From Trichobilharzia szidati (taxonomy: Eukaryota; Platyhelminthes; Trematoda; Strigeidida; Schistosomatidae): a stretch of DNA of 64,000 bases. Position 1 is the stretch's first letter. Each line of letters opens with the position of its first letter. The translations under genes were made by a program, and so were the position numbers. The notes beneath the pieces are model-generated. The model did not search any database and was not told where the DNA came from. It was given only the letters and a program-made list of their open reading frames with translations. The DNA lies in contig OX235279.1 of the NCBI GenBank assembly GCA_944472155.2, positions 63,709,564 to 63,773,563 of the forward strand, written 5' to 3'. Shown here one piece after another: positions 38,111 through 52,248 of the stretch.

Positions 38111-39219
38111 TTTTGTCTGCAGTTGTGGTGAGATCTGTCTACTAGCCAAATTGGTAGACAGTAATTTACGTCAATATTTACGTTCCCAAGATTTGTCGTG
38201 AGAAAATGTGAACAAAGATTGATTCAAAACCGACCACAGCAGACTTTGCGTAGGCGGATGCAGTTAACACATAGAGGATTTGATATTCAAGAAACAGTCA
38301 CAAATAGATGAAGGATTAACTTTACGTAAGAAACAACCAATCGGAAGACTGTGTTTGTTTACTGAAATATCCATAGTAATGTACATGCAAATATATAAAT
38401 ATGCGTTGATTTCCTTAATAAATGATCTGTTACCAGAATCTTGCCTTCTGTCGTTACACGGTGAGTATGCTTGTGCTTAAGAACGTATCGACGGGTGAAG
38501 ATACTGTTGACGAACTCTCATTCTAGCGTAAAGCTCACCTGGTCTCCTCGGACTTGCTTTCCCAAGCCACAATTCGTCTTCGCTAGCAAACGTACTATAC
38601 TAATCGAGTTGATCGATCAGTGGTTATCACTGGAAGAACATTTTCCTTTCTTATAGACTGAAACGACCAACATCAGTTCGAGGGACTCATCTCACATCGC
38701 CTTAAGCTAGCTAATGAACTGAAAACTTCAAAAACGACTAGTAAAAGCTAGACACAAGAGCAAAGAAAAAACTTCCTTCTCGATGGATCATTTATCCCTC
38801 CGGAATCCTGGAGAACGATTGACGCCGGTCGGTGAAAGCCTTCGAGAGACCAGTCGACCAACGTGTCTTCGCTTGACGAAACCAAAAGTAAGCGTATAGA
38901 CATGGAATGACCACATCATCCTTGGGGCTGGTCGAATGGTTGGCTGGCTGGCTTGCTGGGTGGCTTGCTGGCAAGTTAGTTCTGATTGTAGGAGAAATGA
39001 GATGATACGGCATAGAAGTGTTTGGAACCTGTTTAGAAGCAAGTGGAATGGAGGTGAACTCTGGAAATTGTTAACTTCACAGCCGGTAGCCTACTCCATT
39101 CACTCAGACGGCAACCACGAGCACGTTCAATGATTGTTTAGTAATTGATGTCAGCGTATGCAAGCACAAGGAGATCTACAAGACGGTGGTGTAGGTTCCA
39201 CCAGATATGCACACTAAAA

Positions 39220-39720
39220 AGAAAGAGAGGAGAGCCAGACTACTGGACACGAGATGGAGAAGAAGAGTCGATGGAGTTTCAGACCACTATCTAGTTCAGG
39301 GAACCATCAAGATCATGTTGGAAGCCTTGGAAGAAGCTGGAGCCAGACCACAATTCAAGTTCAACACTCAGAAGAAACCGGTGCACGTAGCTACAAAGGA
39401 CACTCTCACTGCAGTCATCAGGAGAAAGTAGGAGGCGATAAACAACATCACCGAGGGAAGCTATGTGGGAGAACACTGCAACTCTCTGAGAGGGTTATGG
39501 AAGAGAACCTGCATAGAAATCTTAGACAAGAAGAAGAAGAAGCAGTAAGACAAGGACTAGCTGTTTACGCACACCCAGAAACTGATAGAGGAGAGAGGGA
39601 TGGCTAGGCAGAAGACGAAGCAGTGAAGAGATGAGCAAAAGGAGGTTAGCCTGAGTATAATCTACACAGCACTGAACAAAGGAGTAAAGAAGTTAGTAAA
39701 AAGACAATTGCAGCGAAGAA
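39220..39720 (+). pseudogene. LINE endonuclease end and linker, right flank of array 1
   Basis: Plus strand. Frame 39,207-39,431 holds R-A-R-L-L-D-T-R and S-D-H-Y-L-V-Q-G-T-I-K-I, the closing S-D-H motif of an apurinic-type endonuclease. It continues in a shifted frame with E-A-I-N-N-I-T-E-G and L-W-K-R-T-C-I-E-I-L-D-K-K-K, then A-L-N-K-G-V-K-K near 39,670, like the region before the RTE reverse transcriptase. It is cut off near 39,720 by a Penelope-like piece. The same block flanks array 2 at 53,444-54,062. Confidence 0.7.
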
Positions 39721-40330
39721 AATTTTCTTTTCGACGAAGTCATCATCTAGGCTGTACATTCGTGTATTTATATCAAATGGATGGGAAAGTCCCAGAATAA
39801 TTTCTGGTTAAGGGTCAAATTAATAGAAATTACAATTAGGAATTAGAATGCCATAATAAACAGGGGGACGGATAAAACTCGAACAAAGTAGCATTATAAT
39901 AACTAAGAAGATTGACATTGTGCAATTGGGGGTTAGAAATGTAGAAATGACAAAATATACAGGAAGAGTGGATATGAAAATATGGTAGTGTAGACAGGGA
40001 TTAAGAAAAACTTAAAATAACATGAATAAACAGGAAGTTTAGATAAGAAAGGCGATGAGATTGTCATTACTAAAAATTTTACCTGTTTATGATGGCCATG
40101 GCAGGGAGAGGGGTTGGACGTAATTCTTTTGGATACAAAGCGTGGGTTTGAGCTTTTGGATAGCTAGCGCCTCAGCTATGCCCAGATGTCTTGATTTGAC
40201 TCCCTTTGATAGGTTTGATTGAATTTTGTATATTACTTTGAAGGATTTTTCGAAAGGCGCTCAATGTCCTGAGTTGACCAGATGCTCTGTCACTGAACTG
40301 TAAAGAAGAGTGTCAGGAAAGACGGAGGAC
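39721..40330 (-). mobile_element. Penelope-like 3' end (GIY-YIG C-terminus and 3' UTR)
   Basis: Minus-strand frame from about 40,300 to TAA 40,087-40,089 reads S-V-T-E-H-L-V-N-S-G-H, one stop, F-K-V-I-Y-K-I, R-H-L-G-I-A-E-A-L-A-I-Q and P-T-L-C-I-Q-K-N-Y-V-Q-P-L-S-L-P-W, the end of a Penelope-like GIY-YIG domain. The 360 bp beyond it form the 3' UTR. Near 39,750 it holds GATGATGACTTCGTCGAAAA, which resembles a minimal hammerhead. The 5' part is missing. Confidence 0.75.
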
Positions 40331-40949
40331 GCTTTCACAGCGAACTAGTAAGTGAAGCAGAACAGGCTTCGTAATGTCGTTGATTAACTTCCTTCCGCCT
40401 ATGCCTAACATCATTATTACTCATGCTATTATCACTCCTCGTAACGTGAAAAATGGTCAGAAATCTGTAGTTGTCTAGTGTTTATTGCTTACGTTCAGTT
40501 ATATTTCATAGAGATGAGATAACGTCTGCTCAGGATGCACGTCTTCTGCTGAGTAGTTGATATCACCCTGTGTCAAAGATGTTGCAAGCTCCAGATATCA
40601 AACTAGTGTTCTACATCCGTCCTGAGTCAGTAGCTGGTGCATTAGGCGCTGATGTGACTCACGAAAAGAGTGAGGTGATGAAGATATTTAGGACTTTCAC
40701 TTCCTTCCCATGGAATGGGAGTCTATCCGGAAAGGTCAGTTTGCATTATCTTAGATTTGACAAATGTGAACCTGACGTGATGTTTGCTTTTTAGCTTTTC
40801 AAACACTATTTCATTGTCTGAGGAGATGTTGAGTACTAGCACACATTTTAAGCAGAATCAACGTTTATATGCAATTATTGGTGTATATCACGTCGACATG
40901 GAAGATGATGAACGCGTTGTACTAATAGTGCTGAGATTTCGTCAGCAAT
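40331..40949. other. Spacer between arrays; no gene
   Basis: No convincing gene. Toward its right end (about 40,925-40,960) TGCTGAGATTTCGTCAGC matches the RTE LINE at 32,361-32,380, so the RTE fragment of array 2 probably starts there. A 74-residue ORF at 40,570-40,794 has no motif. Confidence 0.45.
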
Positions 40950-43900
40950 CAGCCTATCAGGAGAGATATAACTTGCGAATCAAGTGAAGTGAACAGTGAG
41001 TGCATCGAAGTATCTCACGACCTGTTCTTAAACTAGAAGACGGGGCTACGTCATTCATGAATTCGACAGATGACAACCACATGCTAAACATGTTTAGAGT
41101 TGTACTCAATCATCTCCAGCGTCACAGTCTTCACCTGAAACGAATATGTAATCCACATACTAAAGATCAACGAAAGTATTACTTGGTAACAAGTCAATGT
41201 GTGAAACAATAAAGTCAACTAAGTATGTTCTCGTCCATTAGTAAACCTATAATAAAATTAGATGAAGGTGGTGACAGTAAACATCCCTGACGAACATCAC
41301 TGTTTGCTCTCACTTCAGATGCTAGTTCTCCGTAAACTCTTACACAGCTGAATGAGTTTAAGTAGAATCCCTGAATTAGTCCGCTATACTTCCCCGAGAA
41401 TTACTTTCCGACCAGATATTGCCACAGAATCAATCCAATCAAAAGCCGGAATTAGGTCAGGAGATATAACTAGATTTTGTCTGCAGTTGTGGTGAGAGCT
41501 GTCTACTAGCCAAATTGGTAGACAGTAATTTACGTCAATATTTACGTTCCCAAGATTTGTCGTGAGAAAATGTGAACAAAGATTGATTCAAAACCGACCA
41601 CAGCAGACTTTGCGTAGGCGGATGCAGTTAACACATAGAGGATTTGATATTCAAGAAACAGTCACAAATAGATGAAAGATTAACTTCACGTAAGAAACAA
41701 CCAATCGGAAGACTGTGTTTGTTTACTGAAATATCCATAGTAATGTACATGCAAATATATAAATATGCGTTGATTTCCTTAATAAATGATCTGTTACCAG
41801 AATCTTGCCTTCTGTCGTTACACGGTGAGTATGCTTGTGCTTAAGAACGTATCGACGGGTGAAGATACTGTTGACGAACTCTCATTCTAGCGTAAAGCTC
41901 ACCTGGTCTCCTCGGACTTGCTTTCCCAAGCCACAATTCGTCTTCGCTAGCAAACGTACTATACTAATCGAGTTGATCGATCAGTGGTTATCACTGGAAG
42001 AACATTTTCCTTTCTTATAGACTGAAACGACCAACATCAGTTCGAGGGACTCATCTCACATCGCCTTAAGCTAGCTAATGAACTGAAAACTTCAAAAACG
42101 ACTAGTAAAAGCTAGACACAAGAGCAAAGAAAAAACTTCCTTCTCGATGGATCATTTATCCCTCCGGAATCCTGGAGAACGATTGACGCCGGTCGGTGAA
42201 AGCCTTCGAGAGACCAGTCGACCAACGTGTCTTCGCTTGACGAAACCAAAAGTAAGCGTATAGACATGGAATGACCACATCATCCTTGGGGCTGGTCGAA
42301 TGGTTGGCTGGCTTGCTGGCAAGTTAGTTCTGATTGTAGGAGAAATGAGATGATACGGCATAGAAGTGTTTGGAAGCTGTTTAGAAGCAAGTGGAATGGA
42401 GGTGAACTCTGGAAATTGTTAACTTCACAGCCGGTAGCCTACTCCATTCACTCAGACGGCAACCACGAGCACGTTCAATGATTGTTTAGTAATTGATGTC
42501 AGCGTATGCAAGCACAAGGAGATCTACAAGACGGTGGTGTAGGTTCCACCAGATATGCACACTAAAAGATGACAACATGACCACAGGCTAAACATGTTTA
42601 GAGTTGTACTCAATCATCTCCAGCGTCACAGTCTTCACCAGAAACGAATATGTAATCCACATACTAAAGATCAACGAAAGTATTACTTGGTAACAAGTCA
42701 ATGTGTGAAACAATAAAGTCAACTAAGTATGTTCTCGTCCATTAGTAAACCTATAATAAAATTAGATGAAGGTGGTGACAGTAAACATCCCTGACGAACA
42801 TCACTGTTTGCTTTCACTTCAGATGCCAGTTCTCCGTAAACTCTTACACAGCTGAATGAGTTTAAGAAGAATCCCTGAATTAGTCCTCTATACTTCCCCG
42901 AGAATTACTTTCCGACCAGATATTGCCAGAGAATCAATCCAATCAAAAGCCGAAATTAGGTGAGGAGATATAACTAGATTTTGTCTGCAGTTGTGGTGAG
43001 AGCTGTCTACTAGCCAAATTGGTAGACAGTAATTTACGTCAATATTTACGTTCCCAAGATTTGTCGTGAGAAAATGTGAACAAAGATTGATTCAAGACCG
43101 ACCACAGCAGACTTTGAGTAGGCGGATGCAGTTAACACATAGAGGATTTGATATTCAAGAAACAGTCACAAATAGATGAAAGATTAAGTTTACGTAAGAA
43201 ACAACCAATCGGAAGACTGTGTTTGTTTACTGAAATATCCATAGTAATGTACATGCAAATATATAAATATGCGTTGATTTCCTTAATAAATGATCTGTTA
43301 CCAGAATCTTGCCTTCTGTCGTTACACGGTGAGTATGCTTGTGCTTAAGAACGTATCGACGGGTGAAGATACTGTTGACGAACTCTCATTCTAGCGTAAA
43401 GCTCACCTGGTCTCCTCGGACTTGCTTTCCCAAGCCACAATTCGTCTTCGCTAGCAAACGTACTATACTAATCGAGTTGATCGATCAGTGGTTATCACTG
43501 GAAGAACATTTTCCTTTCTTATAGACTGAAACGACCAACATCAGTTCGAGGGACTCATCTCACATCGCCTTAAGCTAGCTAATGAACTGAAAACTTCAAA
43601 AACGACTAGTAAAAGCTAGACACAAGAGCAAAGAAAAAGCTTCCTTCTCGATGGATCATTTATCCCTCCGGAATCCTGGAGAACGATTGACGCCGGTCGG
43701 TGAAAGCCTTCGAGAGACCAGTCGACCAACGTGTCTTCGCTTGACGAAACCAAAAGTAAGCGTATAGACATGGAATGACCACATCATCCTTGGGGCTGGT
43801 CGAATGGTTGGCTGGCTTGCTGGCAAGTTAGTTCTGATTGTAGGAGAAATGAGATGATACGGCATAGAAGTGTTTGGAAGCTGTTTAGAAGCAAGTGGAA

Positions 43901-46900
43901 TGGAGGTGAACTCTGGAAATTGTTAACTTCACAGCCGGTAGCCTACTCCATTCACTCAGACGGCAACCACGAGCACGTTCAATGATTGTTTAGTAATTGA
44001 TGTCAGCGTATGCAAGCACAAGGAGATCTACAAGACGGTGGTGTAGGTTCCACCAGATATGCACACTAAAAGATGACAACATGACCACAGGCTAAACATG
44101 TTTAGAGTTGTACTCAATCATCTCCAGCGTCACAGTCTTCACCAGAAACGAATATGTAATCCACATACTAAAGATCAACGAAAGTATTACTTGGTAACAA
44201 GTCAATGTGTGAAACAATAAAGTCAACTAAGTATGTTCTCGTCCATTAGTAAACCTATAATAAAATTAGATGAAGGTGGTGACAGTAAACATCCCTGACG
44301 AACATCACTGTTTGCTCTCACTTCAGATGCTAGTTCTCCGTAAACTCTTACACAGCTGAATGAGTTTAAGTAGAATCCCTGAATTAGTCCGCTATACTTC
44401 CCCGAGAATTACTTTCCGACCAGATATTGCCACAGAATCAATCCAATCAAAAGCCGAAATTAGGTCAGGAGATATAACTAGATTTTGTCTGCAGTTGTGG
44501 TGAGAGCTGTCTACTAGCCAAATTGGTAGACAGTAATTTACGTCAATATTTACGTTCCCAAGATTTGTCGTGAGAAAATGTGAACAAAGATTGATTCAAA
44601 ACCGACCACAGCAGACTTTGCGTAGGCGGATGCAGTTAACACATAGAGGATTTGATATTCAAGAAACAGTCACAAATAGATGAAAGATTAAGTTTACGTA
44701 AGAAACAACCAATCGGAAGACTGTGTTTGTTTACTGAAATATCCATAGTAATGTACATGCAAATATATAAATATGCGTTGATTTCCTTAATAAATGATCT
44801 GTTACCAGAATCTTGCCTTCTGTCGTTACACGGTGAGTATGCTTGTGCTTAAGAACGTATCGACGGGTGAAGATACTGTTGACGAACTCTCATTCTAGCG
44901 TAAAGCTCACCTGGTCTCCTCGGACTTGCTTTCCCAAGCCACAATTCGTCTTCGCTAGCAAACGTACTATACTAATCGAGTTGATCGATCAGTGGTTATC
45001 ACTGGAAGAACATTTTCCTTTCTTATAGACTGAAACGACCAACATCAGTTCGAGGGACTCATCTCACATCGCCTTAAGCTAGCTAATGAACTGAAAACTT
45101 CAAAAACGACTAGTAAAAGCTAGACACAAGAGCAAAGAAAAAGCTTCCTTCTCGATGGATCATTTATCCCTCCGGAATCCTGGAGAACGATTGACGCCGG
45201 TCGGTGAAAGCCTTCGAGAGACCAGTCGACCAACGTGTCTTCGCTTGACGAAACCAAAAGTAAGCGTATAGACATGGAATGACCACATCATCCTTGGGGC
45301 TGGTCGAATGGTTGGCTGGCTTGCTGGCAAGTTAGTTCTGATTGTAGGAGAAATGAGATGATACGGCATAGAAGTGTTTGGAACCTGTTTAGAAGCAAGT
45401 GGAATGGAGGTGAACTCTGGAAATTGTTAACTTCACAGCCGGTAGCCTACTCCATTCACTCAGACGGCAACCACGAGCACGTTCAATGATTGTCTAGTAA
45501 TTGATGTCAGCGTATGCAAGCACAAGGAGATCTACAAGACCGTGGTGTAGGTTCCACCAGATATGCACACTAAAAGATGACAACATGACCACATGCTAAA
45601 CATGTTTAGAGTTGTACTCAATCATCTCCAGCGTCACAGTCTTCACCAGAAACGAATATGTAATCCACATACTAAAGATCAACGAAAGTATTACTTGGTA
45701 ACAAGTCAATGTGTGAAACAATAAAGTCAACTAAGTATGTTCTCGTCCATTAGTAAACCTATAATAAAATTAGATGAAGGTGGTGACAGTAAACATCCCT
45801 GACGAACATCACTGTTTGCTTTCACTTCAGATGCTAGTTCTCCGTAAACTCTTACACAGCTGAATGAGTTTAAGTAGAATCCCTGAATTAGTCCGCTATA
45901 CTTCCCCGAGAATTACTTTCCGACCAGATATTGCCACAGAATCAATCCAATCAAAAGCCGAAATTAGGTCAGGAGATATAACTAGATTTTGTCTGCAGTT
46001 GTGGTGAGAGCTGTCTACTAGCCAAATTGGTAGACAGTAATTTACGTCAATATTTACGTTCCCAAGATTTGTCGTGAGAAAATGTGAACAAAGATTGATT
46101 CAAAACCGACCACAGCAGACTTTGCGTAGGCGGATGCAGTTAACACATAGAGGATTTGATATTCAAGAAACAGTCACAAATAGATGAAAGATTAAGTTTA
46201 CGTAAGAAACAACCAATCGGAAGACTGTGTTTGTTTACTGAAATATCCATAGTAATGTACATGCAAATATATAAATATGCGTTGATTTCCTTAATAAATG
46301 ATCTGTTACCAGAATCTTGCCTTCTGTCGTTACACGGTGAGTATGCTTGTGCTTAAGAACGTATCGACGGGTGAAGATACTGTTGACGAACTCTCATTCT
46401 AGCGTAAAGCTCACCTGGTCTCCTCGGACTTGCTTTCCCAAGCCACAATTCGTCTTCGCTAGCAAACGTACTATACTAATCGAGTTGATCGATCAGTGGT
46501 TATCACTGGAAGAACATTTTCCTTTCTTATAGACTGAAACGACCAACATCAGTTCGAGGGACTCATCTCACATCGCCTTAAGCTAGCTAATGAACTGAAA
46601 ACTTCAAAAACGACTAGTAAAAGCTAGACACAAGAGCAAAGAAAAAACTTCCTTCTCGATGGATCATTTATCCCTCCGGAATCCTGGAGAACGATTGACG
46701 CCGGTCGGTGAAAGCCTTCGAGAGACCAGTCGACCAACGTGTCTTCGCTTGACGAAACCAAAAGTAAGCGTATAGACATGGAATGACCACATCATCCTTG
46801 GGGCTGGTCGAATGGTTGGCTGGCTTGCTGGCAAGTTAGTTCTGATTGTAGGAGAAATGAGATGATACGGCATAGAAGTGTTTGGAACCTGTTTAGAAGC

Positions 46901-49900
46901 AAGTGGAATGGAGGTGAACTCTGGAAATTGTTAACTTCACAGCCGGTAGCCTACTCCATTCACTCAGACGGCAACCACGAGCACGTTCAATGATTGTCTA
47001 GTAATTGATGTCAGCGTATGCAAGCACAAGGAGATCTACAAGACCGTGGTGTAGGTTCCACCAGATATGCACACTAAAAGATGACAACATGACCACATGC
47101 TAAACATGTTTAGAGTTGTACTCAATCATCTCCAGCGTCACAGTCTTCACCAGAAACGAATATGTAATCCACATACTAAAGATCAACGAAAGTATTACTT
47201 GGTAACAAGTCAATGTGTGAAACAATAAAGTCAACTAAGTATGTTCTCGTCCATTAGTAAACCTATAATAAAATTAGATGAAGGTGGTGACAGTAAACAT
47301 CCCTGACGAACATCACTGTTTGCTTTCACTTCAGATGCTAGTTCTCCGTAAACTCTTACACAGCTGAATGAGTTTAAGTAGAATCCCTGAATTAGTCCGC
47401 TATACTTCCCCGAGAATTACTTTCCGACCAGATATTGCCACAGAATCAATCCAATCAAAAGCCGAAATTAGGTCAGGAGATATAACTAGATTTTGTCTGC
47501 AGTTGTGGTGAGAGCTGTCTACTAGCCAAATTGGTAGACAGTAATTTACGTCAATATTTACGTTCCCAAGATTTGTCGTGAGAAAATGTGAACAAAGATT
47601 GATTCGAAACCGACCAGAGCAGACTTTGCGTAGGCGGATGCAGTTAACACATAGAGGATTTGAGATTCAAGAAACAGTCACAAATAGATGAAAGATTAAC
47701 TTCACGTAAGAAACAACCAATCGGAAGACTGTGTTTGTTTACTGAAATATCCATAGTAATGTACATGCAAATATATAAATATGCGTTGATTTCCTTAATA
47801 AATGATCTGTTACCAGAATCTTGCCTTCTGTCGTTACACGGTGAGTATGCTTGTGCTTAAGAACGTATCGACGGGTGAAGATACTGTTGACGAACTCTCA
47901 TTCTAGCGTAAAGCTCACCTGGTCTCCTCGGACTTGCTTTCCCAAGCCACAATTCGTCTTCGCTAGCAAACGTACTATACTAATCGAGTTGATCGATCAG
48001 TGGTTATCACTGGAAGAACATTTTCCTTTCTTATAGACTGAAACGACCAACATCAGTTCGAGGGACTCATCTCACATCGCCTTAAGCTAGCTAATGAACT
48101 GAAAACCTCAAAAACGACTAGTAAACGCTAGACACAAGAGCAAAGAAAAAGCTTCCTTCTCGATGGATCATTTATCCCTCCGGAATCCTGGAGAACGATT
48201 GACGCCGGTCGGTGAAAGCCTTCGAGAGACCAGTCGACCAACGTGTCTTCGCTTGACGAAACCAAAAGTAAGCGTATAGACATGGAATGACCACATCATC
48301 CTTGGGGCTGGTCGAATGGTTGGCTGGCTTGCTGGCAAGTTAGTTCTGATTGTAGGAGAAATGAGATGATACGGCATAGAAGTGTTTGGAACCTGTTTAG
48401 AAGCAAGTGGAATGGAGGTGAACTCTGGAAATTGTTAACTTCACAGCCGGTAGCCTACTCCATTCACTCAGACGGCAACCACGAGCACGTTCAATGATTG
48501 TCTAGTAATTGATGTCAGCGTATGCAAGCACAAGGAGATCTACAAGACCGTGGTGTAGGTTCCACCAGATATGCACACTAAAAGATGACAACATGACCAC
48601 ATGCTAAACATGTTTAGAGTTGTACTCAATCATCTCCAGCGTCACAGTCTTCACCAGAAACGAATATGTAATCCACATACTAAAGATCAACGAAACTATT
48701 ACTACTTGGTAACAAGTCAATGTGTGAAACAATAAAGTCAACTAAGTATGTTCTCGTCCATTAGTAAACCTATAATAAAATTAGATGAAGGTGGTGACAG
48801 TAAACATCCCTGACGAACATCACTGTTTGCTTTCACTTCAGATGCTAGTTCTCCGTAAACTCTTACACAGCTGAATGAGTTTAAGTAGAATCCCTGAATT
48901 AGTCCGCTATACTTCCCCGAGAATTACTTTCCGACCAGATATTGCCACAGAATCAATCCAATCAAAAGCCGGAATTAGGTCAGGAGATATAACTAGATTT
49001 TGTCTGCAGTTGTGGTGAGAGCTGTCTACTAGCCAAATTGGTAGACAGTAATTTACGTCAATATTTACGTTCCCAAGATTTGTCGTGAGAAAATGTGAAC
49101 AAAGATTGATTCAAAACCGACCACAGCAGACTTTGCGTAGGCGGATGCAGTTAACACATAGAGGATTTGATATTCAAGAAACAGTCACAAATAGATGAAA
49201 GATTAACTTTACGTAAGAAACAACCAATCGGAAGACTGTGTTTGTTTACTGAAATATCCATAGTAATGTACATGCAAATATATAAATATGCGTTGATTTC
49301 CTTAATAAATGATCTGTTACCAGAATCTTGCCTTCTGTCGTTACACGGTGAGTATGCTTGTGCTTAAGAACGTATCGACGGGTGAAGATACTGTTGACGA
49401 ACTCTCATTCTAGCGTAAAGCTCACCTGGTCTCCTCGGACTTGCTTTCCCAAGCCACAATTCGTCTTCGCTAGCAAACGTACTATACTAATCGAGTTGAT
49501 CGATCAGTGGTTATCACTGGAAGAACATTTTCCTTTCTTATAGACTGAAACGACCAACATCAGTTCGAGGGACTCATCTCACATCGCCTTAAGCTAGCTA
49601 ATGAACTGAAAACTTCAAAAACGACTAGTAAAAGCTAGACACAAGAGCAAAGAAAAAGCTTCCTTCTCGATGGATCATTTATCCCTCCGGAATCCTGGAG
49701 AACGATTGACGCCGGTCGGTGAAAGCCTTCGAGAGACCAGTCGACCAACGTGTCTTCGCTTGACGAAACCAAAAGTAAGCGTATAGACATGGAATGACCA
49801 CATCATCCTTGGGGCTGGTCGAATGGTTGGCTGGCTTGCTGGCAAGTTAGTTCTGATTGTAGGAGAAATGAGATGATACGGCATAGAAGTGTTTGGAACC

Positions 49901-50573
49901 TGTTTAGAAGCAAGTGGAATGGAGGTGAACTCTGGAAATTGTTAACTTCACAGCCGGTAGCCTACTCCATTCACTCAGACGGCAACCACGAGCACGTTCA
50001 ATGATTGTTTAGTAATTGATGTCAGCGTATGCAAGCACAAGGAGATCTACAAGACGGTGGTGTAGGTTCCACCAGATATGCACACTAAAAGATGACAACA
50101 TGACCACATGCTAAACATGTTTAGAGTTGTACTCAATCATCTCCAGCGTCACAGTCTTCACCAGAAACGAATATGTAATCCACATACTAAAGATCAACGA
50201 AAGTATTACTTGGTAACAAGTCAATGTGTGAAACAATAAAGTCAACTAAGTATGTTCTCGTCCATTAGTAAACCTATAATAAAATTAGATGAAGGTGGTG
50301 ACAGTAAACATCCCTGACGAACATCACTGTTTGCTTTCACTTCAGATGCCAGTTCTCCGTAAACTCTTACACAGCTGAATGAGTTTAAGAAGAATCCCTG
50401 AATTAGTCCTCTATACTTCCCCGAGAATTACTTTCCGACCAGATATTGCCAGAGAATCAATCCAATCAAAAGCCGAAATTAGGTGAGGAGATATAACTAG
50501 ATTTTGTCTCCAGTTGTGGTGAGAGCTGTCTACTAGCCAAATTGGTAGACAGTAATTTACGTCAATATTTACG

Positions 50574-50945
50574 AATTTTGTTATTGTCTAATACGACCAA
50601 TTATTTCAAATGCTGTTAGCTGTCTGTATTGGTTGTGAAAATGTATAAATACCAATCCTAAATAAGTTTATTTGTCGTCGTAGTTTGTCGTAGTTTTTGT
50701 ACTACAATACACAGTCACAGACCAGACTTTGTCTTTTGATATTTACGTGGTTCGCTGAATCGGAAGGTACCAGAAGCAGATAGGCATATTAGTCAGGCGC
50801 AGACAGAACAAGGTGACAACGTCCTCAATAAATTCCGGAACAGTTTTAACATTACTGCATGACAATGTGAGTCTCTATCAAAATAAATTTTACCCATAAT
50901 GGAATCACACTCTACCATAGTGTCCAAGTTTTTATTCTTATATCA
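50574..50945 (+). mobile_element. Foreign segment in variant unit (copy 1)
   Basis: About 370 bp between the truncated LTR and a second, LTR-free piece of the RTE fragment. First part: TGTTATTGTCTAATACG with TATAAATA about 65 bp on, ending GATATTTACG before TGGTTCGCTGAATCGG, which looks like an LTR followed by a primer-binding site, but the family is not recognised. Last part (about 50,860-50,945): homologous to the fold-back at 14,017-14,100, with CCATAATGGAATCACACTC and GTGTCCAAG. Confidence 0.6.
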
Positions 50946-52248
50946 ATTGCCAACCAGATATTGCCACAGAATCAATCCAGTCAAAAGCCGAAATTAGGTC
51001 AGGAGATATAGCGAGATTTGGACTCCAGTGAGTATGCTTGTGCATAAAAACGTATCGACGACGTACTATTGACGAACTCTCATTCTAGCGTAAAGCTCAC
51101 CTGGTCTCCTCGGACTTGCTTTCCCAAGCCACGATTCGTCTTCGCTAGCAAACGTACTATACTAATCGAGTTGATCGATCAGTGGTTATCACTGGAAGAA
51201 CATTTTCCTTTCTTATAGACTGAAACGACCAACATCAGTTCGAGGGACTCATCTCACATCGCCTTGAGCTAGCTAATGAACTGAAAACTTCAAAAACGAC
51301 TAGTAGAAGCTAGACACAAGAGCAAAGAAAAAACTTCCTTCTCGATGGATCATTTATCCCTCCGGAATCCTGGAGAACGATTGACGCCGGTCGGTGAAAG
51401 CCTTCGAGAGACCAGTCGACCAACGTGTCTTCGCTTGACGAAACCAAAAGTAAGCGTATAGACATGGAATGACCACATCATCCTTGGGGCTGGTCGAATG
51501 GTTGGCTGGCTTGCTGGCAAGTTAGTTCTGATTGTAGGAGAAATGAGATGATACGGCATAGAAGTGTTTGGAACCTGTTTAGAAGCAAGTGGAATGGAGG
51601 TGAACTCTGGAAATTGTTAACTTCACAGCCGGTAGCCTACTCCATTCACTCAGACGGCAACCACGAGCACGTTCAATGATTGTCTAGTAATTGATGTCAG
51701 CGTATGCAAGCACAAGGAGATCTACAAGACCGTGGTGTAGGTTCCACCAGATATGCACACTAAAAGATGACAACATGACCACATGCTAAACATGTTTAGA
51801 GTTGTACTCAATCATCTCCAGCGTCACAGTCTTCACCAGAAACGAATATGTAATCCACATACTAAAGATCAACGAAAGTATTACTTGGTAACAAGTCAAT
51901 GTGTGAAACAATAAAGTCAACTAAGTATGTTCTCGTCCATTAGTAAACCTATAATAAAATTAGATGAAGGTGGTGACAGTAAACATCCCTGACGAACATC
52001 ACTGTTTGCTCTCACTTCAGATGCTAGTTCTCCGTAAACTCTTACACAGCTGAATGAGTTTAAGTAGAATCCCTGAATTAGTCCGCTATACTTCCCCAAG
52101 AATTACTTTCCGACCAGATATTGCCACAGAATCAATCCAATCAAAAGCCGGAATTAGGTCAGGAGATATAACTAGATTTTGTCTCCAGTTGTGGTGAGAG
52201 CTGTCTACTAGCCAAATTGGTAGACAGTAATTTACGTCAATATTTACG

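Larger units (their letters stand above)
36076..39219 (+). repeat. Tandem array 1: two units of about 1.5 kb
   Basis: Unit 1 (about 36,200-37,699, preceded by a left flank from about 36,076) and unit 2 (37,700-39,219). Each unit has, left to right, an RTE reverse-transcriptase fragment on the minus strand, a 335-bp LTR on the plus strand, then about 740 bp of sequence with no family recognised, ending CCAGATATGCACACTAAAA. Unit 2 carries extra GGCTGGCTT copies near 38,945. The left flank (ATCAGGAGAGA...GTGAACAGTGAGTGC) and the right flank (endonuclease fragment at 39,220) recur at the edges of array 2, so both arrays derive from one locus. Small ORFs repeated in each unit are not thought to be genes. 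Confidence 0.9.

Noticed and set aside
40570..40987. Two plus-strand ORFs of 74 and 67 residues between the arrays
   Set aside because: No motif; the right one runs into sequence matching the RTE LINE on the other strand.
36777..49543. Small ORFs repeated once per tandem unit (about 60-70 residues each)
   Set aside because: Their conservation follows from recent copying of the unit. The 66-residue one lies inside the LTR, and the others start in the LTR or in non-coding sequence. No motif, no splice context.
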